Source: Syntrophorhabdaceae bacterium
GTDB lineage: Bacteria > Desulfobacterota > Syntrophorhabdia > Syntrophorhabdales > Syntrophorhabdaceae
Assembly (NCBI GenBank): GCA_026416315.1
Contig: JAOAFK010000023.1
Coordinates: forward strand, 1-14,310
Length of the DNA: 14,310 bases
Direction of reading: 5' to 3'
In this document: positions 1-7,632 of the stretch, piece by piece
How the letters are laid out: every line of letters begins with the position of its first letter
How positions within the stretch are numbered: position 1 is the first letter of the stretch
Program-made: the position numbers and the translations under genes
The notes under the pieces: model-generated
What the model saw: only the letters and a program-made list of their open reading frames with translations
What the model was told of the DNA's origin: nothing
Databases searched by the model: none

Positions 1-930
1 ACCCATCTCTTCAATTTCCTTTTCAATATAAATCTTTCTTTCAGCCCATCTTTGAATATTTTTTCTTTTATAACCCATAAGATGGGGCACATCTTTTTTG
101 TTTACCTTTACTTTTATATGACCTTTGACGCCACATCTTAAAAATGAAGCCATTATGGCAAGATAAAAACCTTCTGATTTCACAATGCTCCCAAAGGCAG
201 GGTGAAAAAAACCACCGGCAATTTTTTCCTTTATTACCTCGTTATCTGTTAAACCCATCTTTACAACCGGGATATTCAGTGACAGGCAATTAAGATAAAT
301 ATAAAGCGACCTTTGCACAGCCTCATGGAAATCACAGGGCACGAAATCGCCTTTTATAAACGCATCATATATGGGTGTATCCTTTAAAATTACAAGGGGG
401 TAAATCCTTATGTATGCAGGGATAAGTGATTTTATGTGCTCAACTGTATTGGCTATATCACATCTTTCTTCATCGGGTAAGCCCACCATAACCTGCATGG
501 CCACATGAAATCCTTCTTTTTTCAATAAGTGATAGGCCTTATAGAAATCTGTCACTGTGTAACCCCTGCTTAGCTTTGTGAGTAATATGTCATTAAACAC
601 AGGGATACCGAGTTCTATAACCTTCACGTTGTTTTCTTTTAAAATCTCGATGACCTCTTTTTTTAAAGGAACAGGTTTTGTAGAGATCCTGAATCCAGTG
701 ATATGTTCCCTATAATCTTCAAAAAGAGAAAATATTTTTTTTAGTAAAGACGGTTGAATACCGAAGATATTCCCTCCAAATAGACCTACCTCGAATGTTT
801 GATGGTTGGAGAGGGATTTTTCTATTATTTTTTCTATATTAAATTCTCTTATGTCTGTAATAGATATCTGGTCACAATATATGCATTTTGTATCGCAACC
901 GAGATGGGGTAAAAACACAGGGCATAACAT
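1..930 (-). CDS. Elp3-like radical SAM protein (COG1243 type), 3' end cut by window edge
   Basis: The frame is open for 310 codons from ATG at 930 to base 1, so the C-terminus is missing. The N-terminus holds a Cx3Cx2C cluster (C12, C16, C19 in PHLGCDTKCIYCDQ), the [4Fe-4S]/SAM signature. A GG motif (LFGGNIFG), an ELGI strand, a RGYT segment and MVGLPDEE follow, in the order seen in bacterial Elp3-like proteins. These resemble the radical SAM half of tRNA wobble-uridine Elp3 but are usually about 350 residues with no acetyltransferase domain. The exact reaction of this bacterial subgroup is not known to me. An in-frame TGA lies two codons upstream, so the ATG is fixed; the SD is weak (AAGGAA about 13 bases away). 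Some usual residues differ: GGNIF where homologues mostly have GGSFT, and ELGIPVF where ELGVQS is common. In related bacteria such genes often sit beside rnc, which would be off-window. Family call is firm, substrate unknown. Confidence 0.88.
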   Translation of the reverse strand, partial: MLCPVFLPHLGCDTKCIYCDQISITDIREFNIEKIIEKSLSNHQTFEVGLFGGNIFGIQPSLLKKIFSLFEDYREHITGFRISTKPVPLKKEVIEILKENNVKVIELGIPVFNDILLTKLSRGYTVTDFYKAYHLLKKEGFHVAMQVMVGLPDEERCDIANTVEHIKSLIPAYIRIYPLVILKDTPIYDAFIKGDFVPCDFHEAVQRSLYIYLNCLSLNIPVVKMGLTDNEVIKEKIAGGFFHPAFGSIVKSEGFYLAIMASFLRCGVKGHIKVKVNKKDVPHLMGYKRKNIQRWAERKIYIEKEIEEMG

Positions 931-988
931 AGGTCACGCTGTTTCCTTTACTTTAAGTATATCCTTTGCTACAATAACGCAAAAAATT
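931..988. promoter_or_regulatory. Divergent promoter region between the radical SAM gene and the substrate-binding lipoprotein
   Basis: This 58-base gap must start transcription both ways. On the plus strand, TTTACT (947-952) and TACAAT (970-975) lie 17 bases apart, matching the sigma-70 -35 and -10 hexamers at 4/6 and 5/6. The predicted start near 982-983 leaves about 6 bases before the ATG at 989 and no SD. On the minus strand, TATACT (bases 961 down to 956) is a possible -10 for the radical SAM gene, but no good -35 sits 16-18 bases from it. The two elements overlap, so the promoters could compete. Confidence 0.45.
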
Positions 989-2608
989 ATGACTGTAAAG
1001 CATTTTATTTGCATCATTTTTATAATTTTTTTTAGTATTTCCTGTACAAGGTCAAAAGACCCTCTGTTCTACGATGAAAAGGGCACTCCAGCTTATGGTG
1101 ACACAATCATTACTGCCTCCATTGGAGAGCCTTCAAATCTTATACCCATCCTTGCAACAGACAGCCCATCCCATGAAGTGGCTTCTTTTATATATAATGG
1201 CCTTGTAAAATACGATAAAAACCTCAACATAGTGGGTAGTCTTGCCCGATCCTGGGAAATTTCAAAAGATAACCTTACAATCACATTCCATCTGAGAAGG
1301 GATGTTAAGTGGCATGATGGCACACCCTTTACTGCCCATGATGTGATGTTCACATATAAGCTCATAGTAGACCCTAAGACACCCACTGCCTATGCCGGTG
1401 ATTTCATCCTTGTTAAAGAGGCAAAGGTATTGGATGATTACACCTTCAGGGTAACATACGGAAAACCCTTTGCCCCATCCCTTATAAGCTGGTCAACGGC
1501 CATATTACCAAAGCACCTTCTTGAAGGAAAAGATATTACACATACCCCCCTTTCAAGAAGGCCCATTGGCACTGGGCCTTATAAGTTCTATGAATGGATT
1601 CCCGGGGAGCGGATAGTATTGACGGTGAACAAAGACTATTTTGAAGGAAGGCCTTACATTGACCGCTATATAATGCGTGTCATACCGGATAGTGCGACCA
1701 TGTTTTTAGAATTAAAAAGATACGGCATTGATATGATGGGCTTAACACCCCTTCAGGCAGTGAGACAGACAGATTATCCTGCCTTTAAAAGGGAATTCAA
1801 CAAGTTCCGATACCTTTCCTTTGGTTATGTGTATCTCGGCTACAACCTTAAACACCCGTTCTTTAAAGACAAAAGGGTAAGACAGGCAATAACTCATGCT
1901 ATAAACAAAAAAGAAATCATAGAGGGGATTCTCCTCGGTCAGGGTGTTGAGGCAGACGGACCATACAAACCAGATATGTGGGCATACAACGCTAATGTAA
2001 AGAAATATCCCTATGATAAGGAAAAGGCAAGGTCCCTTTTATATGAAGCAGGTTTTAAGATAGGCAAGGATAACATCCTTTATAAAAACGGCTCTCCTTT
2101 TGAGTTCACCATCCTTGTAAATCAGGGCAACGATGTGAGGATAAAATGTGCAGAGCTCATCCAGAAAAGACTTTCTGAGATAGGTATCAGGGTTAAGATA
2201 AGGGTTATAGAATGGGCAAGTTTTATAAATGAATTCATAGACAAACGTAATTTTGAGGCAGTGATACTTGGCTGGAGCATCCCCCATGACCCTGATATAT
2301 TTGACATCTGGCATTCATCAAAACAAGGTAAAAAGGAGTTGAATTTTATCTCCTTTGAAAACAAAGAGGTGGATGAACTCTTGGTCAAGGCAAGGCATAC
2401 CCTGAATAGAGATGAGAGAAAAAAATACTACTACAGGATACAGGAGATCCTTGCCGAGGAACAGCCCTATACATTTTTATTTGTGCCCTATGCAAATGTA
2501 GCTGTGCATAAGCGTTTTAAAGGCATTGAACCCGGCCCTGCTGGTCTGATGTATGATTTTATAAAGTGGTATGTCCCAGAAAAACAGATGAGGTATAGAC
2601 AGCAATGA
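989..2608 (+). CDS. Family 5 extracellular solute-binding lipoprotein (peptide/nickel ABC transporter, DppA/OppA type)
   Basis: This 539-residue protein is probably the periplasmic binding component of an oligopeptide- or dipeptide-type ABC importer. Residues 1-18 are a signal peptide with a long hydrophobic run ending SISC, so C19 would be lipidated; the -3 serine is atypical for a lipobox. The mature part has the SBP_bac_5 features: GEPSNLIPIL near the start, a GLVKYDKN strand, SWEISKDNLTITFHLR, WHDGTPFTAHDVMFTY, RPIGTGPYKF, and the RVRQAITHAINKKEI segment typical of the family. The frame stays open upstream to 806, but that part overlaps the divergent radical SAM gene and would bury the signal peptide, so ATG 989 is preferred. 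It has no SD; a promoter at 947-975 would give a very short leader. Its stop overlaps the permease start (ATGA). Peptides are the likeliest ligand; nickel, haem or sugars cannot be excluded. Confidence 0.92.
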   Translation: MTVKHFICIIFIIFFSISCTRSKDPLFYDEKGTPAYGDTIITASIGEPSNLIPILATDSPSHEVASFIYNGLVKYDKNLNIVGSLARSWEISKDNLTITFHLRRDVKWHDGTPFTAHDVMFTYKLIVDPKTPTAYAGDFILVKEAKVLDDYTFRVTYGKPFAPSLISWSTAILPKHLLEGKDITHTPLSRRPIGTGPYKFYEWIPGERIVLTVNKDYFEGRPYIDRYIMRVIPDSATMFLELKRYGIDMMGLTPLQAVRQTDYPAFKREFNKFRYLSFGYVYLGYNLKHPFFKDKRVRQAITHAINKKEIIEGILLGQGVEADGPYKPDMWAYNANVKKYPYDKEKARSLLYEAGFKIGKDNILYKNGSPFEFTILVNQGNDVRIKCAELIQKRLSEIGIRVKIRVIEWASFINEFIDKRNFEAVILGWSIPHDPDIFDIWHSSKQGKKELNFISFENKEVDELLVKARHTLNRDERKKYYYRIQEILAEEQPYTFLFVPYANVAVHKRFKGIEPGPAGLMYDFIKWYVPEKQMRYRQQ

Positions 2609-3579
2609 TACGGTATCTCATAAAAAGACTTGCCCTTATGATACCCATGCTTTTTGGTATTACCCTTATCTCTTTTGTAGTTATACATCTCACCCCCGGT
2701 GAACCCGGAATCATTGAGGCGGAGATGAATCCCAAGGTAACAAAAGAGGTGAGAGAGAGGATAAGGGCATACTATGGCCTCGATAAACCCATTCATGTCC
2801 AGTATTATATGTGGCTTAAAAGAATAGTGAAGCTCGATTTCGGTATATCTTTCGCCTCAGATAGAAGGCCTGTCATTGACAAAATAAAGGAAAGGATTCC
2901 CATAACCGTTTCCATAAACCTCATATCCATGGTCCTCATATTTATTATAGGGATACCCATTGGCATCTATTGTGCAAAACACAAGGACACAACCATTGAT
3001 AAGGCACTTACTGCCTTTGTCTTTGCAGGATATGCTGCCCCTACATTCTGGCTTGCCTTACTTTTGATGATTTTTTTCGGTGTTTATTTAGAGTGGTTGC
3101 CCATATCAGGCCTTAAATCCTTTAATTTTCATGAACTCTCCTTTTTTGAAAAGATATTAGATGTGGCAAGTCATCTGATACTGCCTGTAGGCATATCTGC
3201 CTTCGGTGGCCTTGCAGGTATTTCGAGGTACATGAAGAGCAGTCTCCTTGAGGTTTTAAGACAGGAATACATAACAACTGCATATGCAAAGGGCCTGCCA
3301 GAAGACATGGTTTTAAAAAAACATGCCCTGAAAAATGCCTTACTGCCTGTTATAACCATAATAGGCCTTTCAGTACCAGGGCTTATTGGAGGAAGTGTTA
3401 TTTTCGAGAGCATCTTTTCCATTCCAGGTATGGGGCAACTCTTCTACATGAGTGTCATGGCAAGGGATTACCCTACCATCATGGGTATCCTTGTCATAGG
3501 TGCATTTCTAACACTTATTGGAAACCTCCTCTCTGATATCCTCTATGCTGTGGCGGACCCGAGGATAAGGATAGGTTAG
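2605..3579 (+). CDS. ABC transporter permease, DppB/OppB family
   Basis: This 324-residue inner-membrane protein is one of the two permeases of a DppABCDF-type importer. The N-terminus (MIRYLIKRL, TM1 about 9-29, then HLTPGEPG) is the DppB signature. Further hydrophobic segments lie near 98-123, 133-162, 187-206, 244-268 and 291-315, giving six helices. The EAA loop that contacts the ATPase is EYITTAYAKGL at 221-231, followed by LKNALLPVI and FSIPGMGQL. Length is normal for DppB. Translation is coupled to the binding protein by a 4-base ATGA overlap. The expected partner permease DppC and ATPases DppD/DppF do not follow; an amidohydrolase starts 7 bases later. The importer therefore needs subunits encoded elsewhere. 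Family assignment is firm, substrate inferred only from the family. Confidence 0.95.
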   Translation: MIRYLIKRLALMIPMLFGITLISFVVIHLTPGEPGIIEAEMNPKVTKEVRERIRAYYGLDKPIHVQYYMWLKRIVKLDFGISFASDRRPVIDKIKERIPITVSINLISMVLIFIIGIPIGIYCAKHKDTTIDKALTAFVFAGYAAPTFWLALLLMIFFGVYLEWLPISGLKSFNFHELSFFEKILDVASHLILPVGISAFGGLAGISRYMKSSLLEVLRQEYITTAYAKGLPEDMVLKKHALKNALLPVITIIGLSVPGLIGGSVIFESIFSIPGMGQLFYMSVMARDYPTIMGILVIGAFLTLIGNLLSDILYAVADPRIRIG

Positions 3580-3586
3580 GGTTCTC

Positions 3587-4438
3587 ATGGAGGCAATAGA
3601 TATCCATATCCACGGTTTTTTCGGTTCAGATACAAAGGATGCCTCACCTGAAGATATTCTAAACATGGCCATGATGCTCTCAAAAAAAGATATAAAGGGT
3701 TTTTTACCCACAGTATATCCCCGGGAAATTGAAGATATGAGGGATGACATGGAGGCCATAAAAAAGGCAATGGCCATACAAAAAACAGAAGGGATATATA
3801 ATCAGGCTGAAATATTAGGCGTAAATCTTGAAGGACCTTTTTTAAATCCTGTAAGATGCGGCAGCCTAAACCCAAACACATTTATTGCCCCCACAGAAAA
3901 ACATCTAATAAGACTTATCGATGGTTTTGAGGACATGATAAGAATAATCACCATTGCCCCTGAACTCGAAGGTGCCCTAAAGGTGATTAAAAAGGCCACT
4001 GATTTGGGGATAAAGGTTAATATGGGCCATTCTGATGCCACATATACAGAGGCAGAGGCAGGTTTTAATGCAGGAGCAAGGGGCATCACCCATATATTTA
4101 ATGCCATGCGACCTTTTCATCACAGAGAGTTAGGCATTGCAGGTTTTGGTCTTTTTAACCCAGATGTGTATATAGAAGTCATAGCAGATATGAATCACCT
4201 GCACAAAAAGACAATAGAGATGATATTCAAGATAAAAGATCCCGACCATATCATCATTGTATCCGATGCGGTAAAAAATACAGGACTTATTTCCCCTGTT
4301 GTAACCGATGATGGTAAACTTCTCGGGGGCTCTATGACGATACTGCAATCAGCAAAAAATTTAATGGATATGGGTTTAAATTGGGATGTGGTTTTTAAAT
4401 GTATATCATATAATCCGAAAAAGTTTATAGGGCATTAA
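3587..4438 (+). CDS. NagA-like amidohydrolase, catalytic barrel only (possible N-acetylglucosamine-6-phosphate deacetylase)
   Basis: The 283-residue protein carries the metal and active-site motifs of N-acetylglucosamine-6-phosphate deacetylase in order: DIHIHG (D5, H7, H9), LEGPF (E82), GHSDA (H148), HIFNAM (H169), DMNHLH (H204), SDA (D227) and GGSM. The HxH pair suggests the two-metal type seen in Bacillus NagA, unlike the E. coli protein. Known NagA proteins are about 380-400 residues, with a small beta-sandwich made from both ends. Here the HxH lies at residue 7, an in-frame TAG at 3572-3574 blocks any upstream extension, and the stop comes soon after the GGSM region, so the sandwich is absent at both ends. 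ATG 3587 follows AGGG by 5 bases and lies 7 bases after the permease stop, so it is probably co-transcribed. All catalytic residues remain, so it may be active, perhaps on another N-acyl substrate. Superfamily is sure, exact substrate is not. Confidence 0.82.
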   Translation: MEAIDIHIHGFFGSDTKDASPEDILNMAMMLSKKDIKGFLPTVYPREIEDMRDDMEAIKKAMAIQKTEGIYNQAEILGVNLEGPFLNPVRCGSLNPNTFIAPTEKHLIRLIDGFEDMIRIITIAPELEGALKVIKKATDLGIKVNMGHSDATYTEAEAGFNAGARGITHIFNAMRPFHHRELGIAGFGLFNPDVYIEVIADMNHLHKKTIEMIFKIKDPDHIIIVSDAVKNTGLISPVVTDDGKLLGGSMTILQSAKNLMDMGLNWDVVFKCISYNPKKFIGH

Positions 4439-4466
4439 CAGGTATATGTTATTTTAAACTTTTTTT
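4418..4466. terminator. Possible bidirectional terminator between convergent genes
   Basis: AAAAAGTTTA (4418-4427) and TAAACTTTTT (4455-4464) form a perfect 10-base inverted repeat with a 27-base loop, ending in a run of seven T (4460-4466) on the plus strand and starting with five A, which become T, for the minus strand. It spans the 10-base gap between the convergent amidohydrolase and larC and lies largely inside their 3' coding ends. The stem is AT-rich and the loop long, so this is a weak call. Confidence 0.3.
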
Positions 4467-5603
4467 AATAGCATTATATGCAGATATGTAAGGGATACCG
4501 ATATCATCTGCTATCTTTTTAACATCATCAAACTCAATATGGGTTTTTATGCATTCACCTTTTTCATTATAGCCGTATTTCACGTGCACCATCCCGAAAG
4601 GTGTGTCTTCCTCTTTAATATCCCTCTTTAACACCTCTCGTGCATCCTTTCTGATTCTTATTCCAAAGGTTGTTGTTTCTGAAAAGATCGTATATTTAAC
4701 CATTTCAAGATTATCATTACCAACAAGCACAGACAGTCTTATCCCGAGTCTACCCTTCTTCATATATACAGGAAAAAATACGCAATCTATAGCACCTGCT
4801 TTCCTTATTCTATCCACTACGGCACCAATATATTCGAGATCCATATCATCTATATCTGTTTCAATAATCCAGATGTCCTCAAATTCCCCTGAACCTTCTG
4901 ATTCACCTATAAATAACCTTAAAACATCAGGGGTCAGGGATTTATAGGTGCCTGCACCATAGCCTATAACTTTTACCTTAATGGGCGGGATGGATTGGTG
5001 AGGCTCTGCATAGTATCTTACAATGGTTGCACCTGTGGGTGTTGTGAGTTCAAGGGGTTCATCAAAGAAGACGATCTTGAAATCTTTTAAAATCTCAAGG
5101 GTTACAGGCGGTGGATTAGGAATGATACCGTGAGATGTTGAAATGGTGCCCCTACCACATGGCACAGGACCACAGAACACCTTTTCTATTCCAAAAAAAT
5201 CCATGCCATGGGCCACACCGATTAAATCAATGAGGGTATCTATGTTTGACAGTTCATGGAAGTGAAGCTCATCCCTTGAGGTATTATGGATCTTGGATTC
5301 GGCATTAATAAGTATTTCAAGCATACCAAGGGCATCGTGTTTTATCTTTTCATGAATATCCATTTCATGGATGATGGCTTCCATCTCATTAATGGTGAGA
5401 TGGATGTCCCCATGGCCTATCTTCAGATGGATACCGTTAATAACACCATGTGAAATTGATTCAAGTTCAATCTCAGGAAGTGGCAAAGGTATTTTTTTTA
5501 TTGTTTTTAAGAAGTTCTCGAAGGGATAGCCTGCATGGATCAAGGCTGCTATCATCATATCACCGCTTATACCGAATATAGGATCAATAAACATTATTTT
5601 CAT
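4449..5603 (-). CDS. larC: LarC, pyridinium-3,5-bisthiocarboxylic acid mononucleotide nickel insertion protein
   Basis: LarC is the CTP-dependent cyclometallase that inserts nickel into the pincer nucleotide cofactor (NPN) used by lactate racemase LarA and its relatives. The 384-residue protein starts with the family signature DPIFGISGDM (7-16). It has the histidine-rich HFHELSNIDTLIDLIG (114-129), GRGTISTSHGIIPNPPPVTLE (about 150-170), ELTTPTGATI (185-194), and the C-terminal ETDIDDMDLEYIGAV plus VYMKKGRLG segments. It is one uninterrupted frame, unlike Lactobacillus plantarum larC, where two parts are joined by programmed frameshifting. Its ATG lies two bases after the larB stop, so the two are co-translated or tightly coupled. 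It is the last gene of the long minus-strand run and faces the amidohydrolase. No larA or larE is in the window, so cofactor sulfuration and use must be encoded elsewhere. Confidence 0.94.
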   Translation of the reverse strand: MKIMFIDPIFGISGDMMIAALIHAGYPFENFLKTIKKIPLPLPEIELESISHGVINGIHLKIGHGDIHLTINEMEAIIHEMDIHEKIKHDALGMLEILINAESKIHNTSRDELHFHELSNIDTLIDLIGVAHGMDFFGIEKVFCGPVPCGRGTISTSHGIIPNPPPVTLEILKDFKIVFFDEPLELTTPTGATIVRYYAEPHQSIPPIKVKVIGYGAGTYKSLTPDVLRLFIGESEGSGEFEDIWIIETDIDDMDLEYIGAVVDRIRKAGAIDCVFFPVYMKKGRLGIRLSVLVGNDNLEMVKYTIFSETTTFGIRIRKDAREVLKRDIKEEDTPFGMVHVKYGYNEKGECIKTHIEFDDVKKIADDIGIPYISAYNAIKKSLK

Positions 5604-5605
5604 AG

Positions 5606-6349
5606 CTAAAGCCTGTTTATAAGGGTTGCAAAATATGCAGCACCAAAACCATTGTCAATATTAAACACAGCTACTGTTGAACAGGAATTAAGCATAGATA
5701 GAAGGCCAGCAATGCCTTTTAAGCTTGCACCATATCCGATGCTTGTGGGCACGCCAATTACAGGCACCCCTACGAGCCCAGCAATCACCGAGGGTAATGC
5801 ACCCTCCATACCTGCTATGGCTATAATCACCCTTGCCTTTTTTATCTTATCCATATTTCCAAAAAGTCTATGGATACCTGCAACGCCCACATCGTATAGC
5901 CTTTCTGTTTTGTTACCAAAAAAGATAGAGGTTACATATGCCTCTTCTGCCACATTTATGTCACTTGTGCCTGCTGTGACAATAAGGATTTCCCCTTTTC
6001 CGATAATCGTCATATCCTCTTTTATATAGAAGCAGCCTGCCCTCTCATTAAACACACCTTCTTCAAATTTTTTACAGAGGGCATGACCTGTCTTTTTATT
6101 TATCCGGGTGATAAGGACATCCTGATTCTGCCTTCTTAAGGCCTCTATGATATCACATAATTCAGTCAGTGTTTTCCCCTTACCAAAAACAACCTCCTGA
6201 AGACCTTTGCGTAAAGACCTGTGATGATCTATCTTTGTATGGTATAGATCCTCATAAGGTAAAACTTTTAGTCGTTCGTAAGCCTCTTCAGGAGAGATCA
6301 TTCCCTGTTTTATTCCTTCTAACAGTGTTTTTATCTCTTTCTCTATCAT
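5606..6349 (-). CDS. larB: LarB, nickel pincer cofactor biosynthesis carboxylase/hydrolase (PurE-related)
   Basis: LarB carboxylates nicotinic acid adenine dinucleotide at C5 and hydrolyses it to the biscarboxylated mononucleotide, the first step of NPN cofactor synthesis. The 247-residue protein has an N-terminal helical part with DHHRSLRKGLQEVVFGKGKT (41-60), then a PurE-like domain: VTAGTSDINVAEEA (124-137), the DVGVAGIHRLF segment (153-163), AIAGMEGALPSVIAGLV (177-193), VIGVPTSIGYGAS (197-209) and NIDNGFGAAYFA (230-241). These distinguish LarB from PurE itself, which is much shorter and lacks the N-terminal part. The start ATG at 6349 lies 8 bases after the yraN stop with no clear SD. It is directly followed by larC. 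Length and motifs are normal. Confidence 0.94.
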   Translation of the reverse strand: MIEKEIKTLLEGIKQGMISPEEAYERLKVLPYEDLYHTKIDHHRSLRKGLQEVVFGKGKTLTELCDIIEALRRQNQDVLITRINKKTGHALCKKFEEGVFNERAGCFYIKEDMTIIGKGEILIVTAGTSDINVAEEAYVTSIFFGNKTERLYDVGVAGIHRLFGNMDKIKKARVIIAIAGMEGALPSVIAGLVGVPVIGVPTSIGYGASLKGIAGLLSMLNSCSTVAVFNIDNGFGAAYFATLINRL

Positions 6350-6357
6350 GGTATTTT

Positions 6358-6711
6358 TTATTCCGCTAAAAAGGCATTCTTTACAATCTTTACACCATTT
6401 TTAGTTATGCCCACTACATCAAATCGTGCCTTTTTGTTATTCAATTTATGAGATTTGAGATAGTACTGGGCAGACATTATTATGTGTCTTTTCTTTACCT
6501 CAGTTATAGAATGAAGGGGGTCACCGAATGTTTCGGTGTTTCTCTTTTTTACCTCAATAAAGACAAGATATCCACCTTCTTCGGCTATTATATCTATTTC
6601 TCCAAAGGGATTTTTATAATTCCTCTCTATGATTTTATAACCTCTTGACCTGAGAATACTTGTGGCCCTGTCTTCTCCTTCTATGCCCTGTTCTTTTTTA
6701 AAAGTGGTCAA
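6358..6711 (-). CDS. yraN: YraN/UPF0102 family nuclease-fold protein
   Basis: This 117-residue protein has the PD-(D/E)xK-like fold signature of UPF0102: Q8 to E12 in the first helix, FGEIDIIAEEGG (36-47; E38 and D40), FIEVKKR (51-57; E53, K55), then a helix ending in a basic stretch and the RFDVVGI strand. The acidic pair and the ExK of the presumed nuclease centre are present. No reaction is firmly established for the family that I can cite; a role in DNA processing is inferred from the fold. The start overlaps the end of rnhB by 14 bases, and the usual rnhB-yraN order is kept. larB follows 8 bases downstream. Confidence 0.9.
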   Translation of the reverse strand: MTTFKKEQGIEGEDRATSILRSRGYKIIERNYKNPFGEIDIIAEEGGYLVFIEVKKRNTETFGDPLHSITEVKKRHIIMSAQYYLKSHKLNNKKARFDVVGITKNGVKIVKNAFLAE

Positions 6712-7285
6712 TGTATTCCCTTACCCCCCTGAAGGTCTTTCTGTGAATGGGTGTTATACCGAATTTTTTTATGGCATGTTTGTGTTCTTCCGTAGCATAT
6801 CCTTTATTCTCTTTAAAATTGTATTCAGGATATGTCTCGTGATATGTTTCCATGATCTTATCCCTTGTAACCTTTGCGATAATGGAGGCACATGCGATAA
6901 AAAAACATTTTTTATCACCTTTTATAACAGGTTTTGTCTGGTAAAATCCCTTGATCTTGTGATTTCCATCTATCAATATCAAATCTGGTGTAATCTGTGC
7001 ATCTTTTAAAGCCCTCTCCATTGAAAGGAGGCTTGCCTTTAGGATATTTAATTCCTCTATTTCTTTATTGTCTGCAATACCAATGCCTATGGTATAGGCA
7101 TTTTCAGTAATCCATTGGAAGAGCTGTTCTCTTACCTTTTTATCTAATAATTTTGAGTCATTGACCCCGCAGATATTGTCAGGAATATGCTGCCATACCA
7201 CGCATGATGAGACAACAGGGCCTGCAAGGGGGCCTCTGCCTGCCTCATCTATGCCTGCAATGATCCCTTTCAGGTGGCACGCCAT
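6698..7285 (-). CDS. rnhB: Ribonuclease HII
   Basis: RNase HII cuts RNA in RNA-DNA hybrids and single ribonucleotides misincorporated in DNA. The 195-residue protein shows the full type II active site: GIDEAGRGPLAGPVV with D13 and E14, LILIDGN with D106, and ASIIAKVTRD with D142. NDSKLLD (42-48) is also present. It starts at ATG 7285, overlapping the rplS stop by one base (TGATG), and overlaps yraN by 14 bases at the other end. Length is normal. The rplS-rnhB-yraN order is common in many bacteria, which supports the neighbouring calls. Confidence 0.97.
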   Translation of the reverse strand: MACHLKGIIAGIDEAGRGPLAGPVVSSCVVWQHIPDNICGVNDSKLLDKKVREQLFQWITENAYTIGIGIADNKEIEELNILKASLLSMERALKDAQITPDLILIDGNHKIKGFYQTKPVIKGDKKCFFIACASIIAKVTRDKIMETYHETYPEYNFKENKGYATEEHKHAIKKFGITPIHRKTFRGVREYIDHF

Positions 7286-7632
7286 CAGTCTCTTTTCTCT
7301 TTTAGCTTTGCCGCCTTTCCTTTGAGGTCCCTTAAATAATAAAGTTTTGACCTTCTAACCTTGCTCTTACCCACAATCTCTATCTTTTCTATTAAAGGTG
7401 AATGCAAGGGAAATGTCTTCTCGATGCCCACACCATACGAGACCTTTCTAACGGTAAATGTGGCCCTTGTGTTTCCACCCCTTTTTCTGATCACAACACC
7501 TTCAAACATCTGGATGCGCTCTTTGTCACCTTCAAATATCTTGGTGTAAACCCTTACGTTATTACCCACATTTACCTCGGGTAAGTCAAGCCTCATATGC
7601 TCTTTTTCTATCACATCAATTACCTCGTTCAT
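7285..7632 (-). CDS. rplS: Large ribosomal subunit protein bL19
   Basis: bL19 sits at the 30S-50S interface. The 115-residue protein contains the family core: NVGNNVRVYTKIFEG, ERIQMFEGVVIRKRGG, TFTVRKVSYGVGIEKTFPLHSP and RRSKLYYLRDLKGKAAKLKE. The frame is open further upstream to an ATG at 7665, but bL19 proteins begin with MNEIIDxIE, matched here by MNEVIDVIE from ATG 7632. That ATG is preceded by AGGAGG at a normal distance. The stop of the upstream methyltransferase gene lies at 7616-7618, so the two genes overlap by 17 bases. Confidence 0.96.
   Translation of the reverse strand: MNEVIDVIEKEHMRLDLPEVNVGNNVRVYTKIFEGDKERIQMFEGVVIRKRGGNTRATFTVRKVSYGVGIEKTFPLHSPLIEKIEIVGKSKVRRSKLYYLRDLKGKAAKLKEKRD

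Noticed and set aside
806..988. N-terminal extension of the substrate-binding lipoprotein to an ATG-initiated frame at 806
   Set aside because: It lies antisense to the radical SAM gene, whose Cx3Cx2C motif is encoded there, and would place the signal peptide after 61 unrelated residues. ATG 989 begins exactly at the signal peptide.
3585..4107. Minus-strand open frames of about 98-101 codons opposite the amidohydrolase
   Set aside because: They are shadows of the coding frame, which has clear NagA motifs; the translations are low-complexity hydrophobic runs without an SD.
4415..4448. Frameshifted C-terminus of the NagA-like protein
   Set aside because: Only 10 bases separate its stop from the convergent larC stop, and no beta-sandwich-like sequence could fit.
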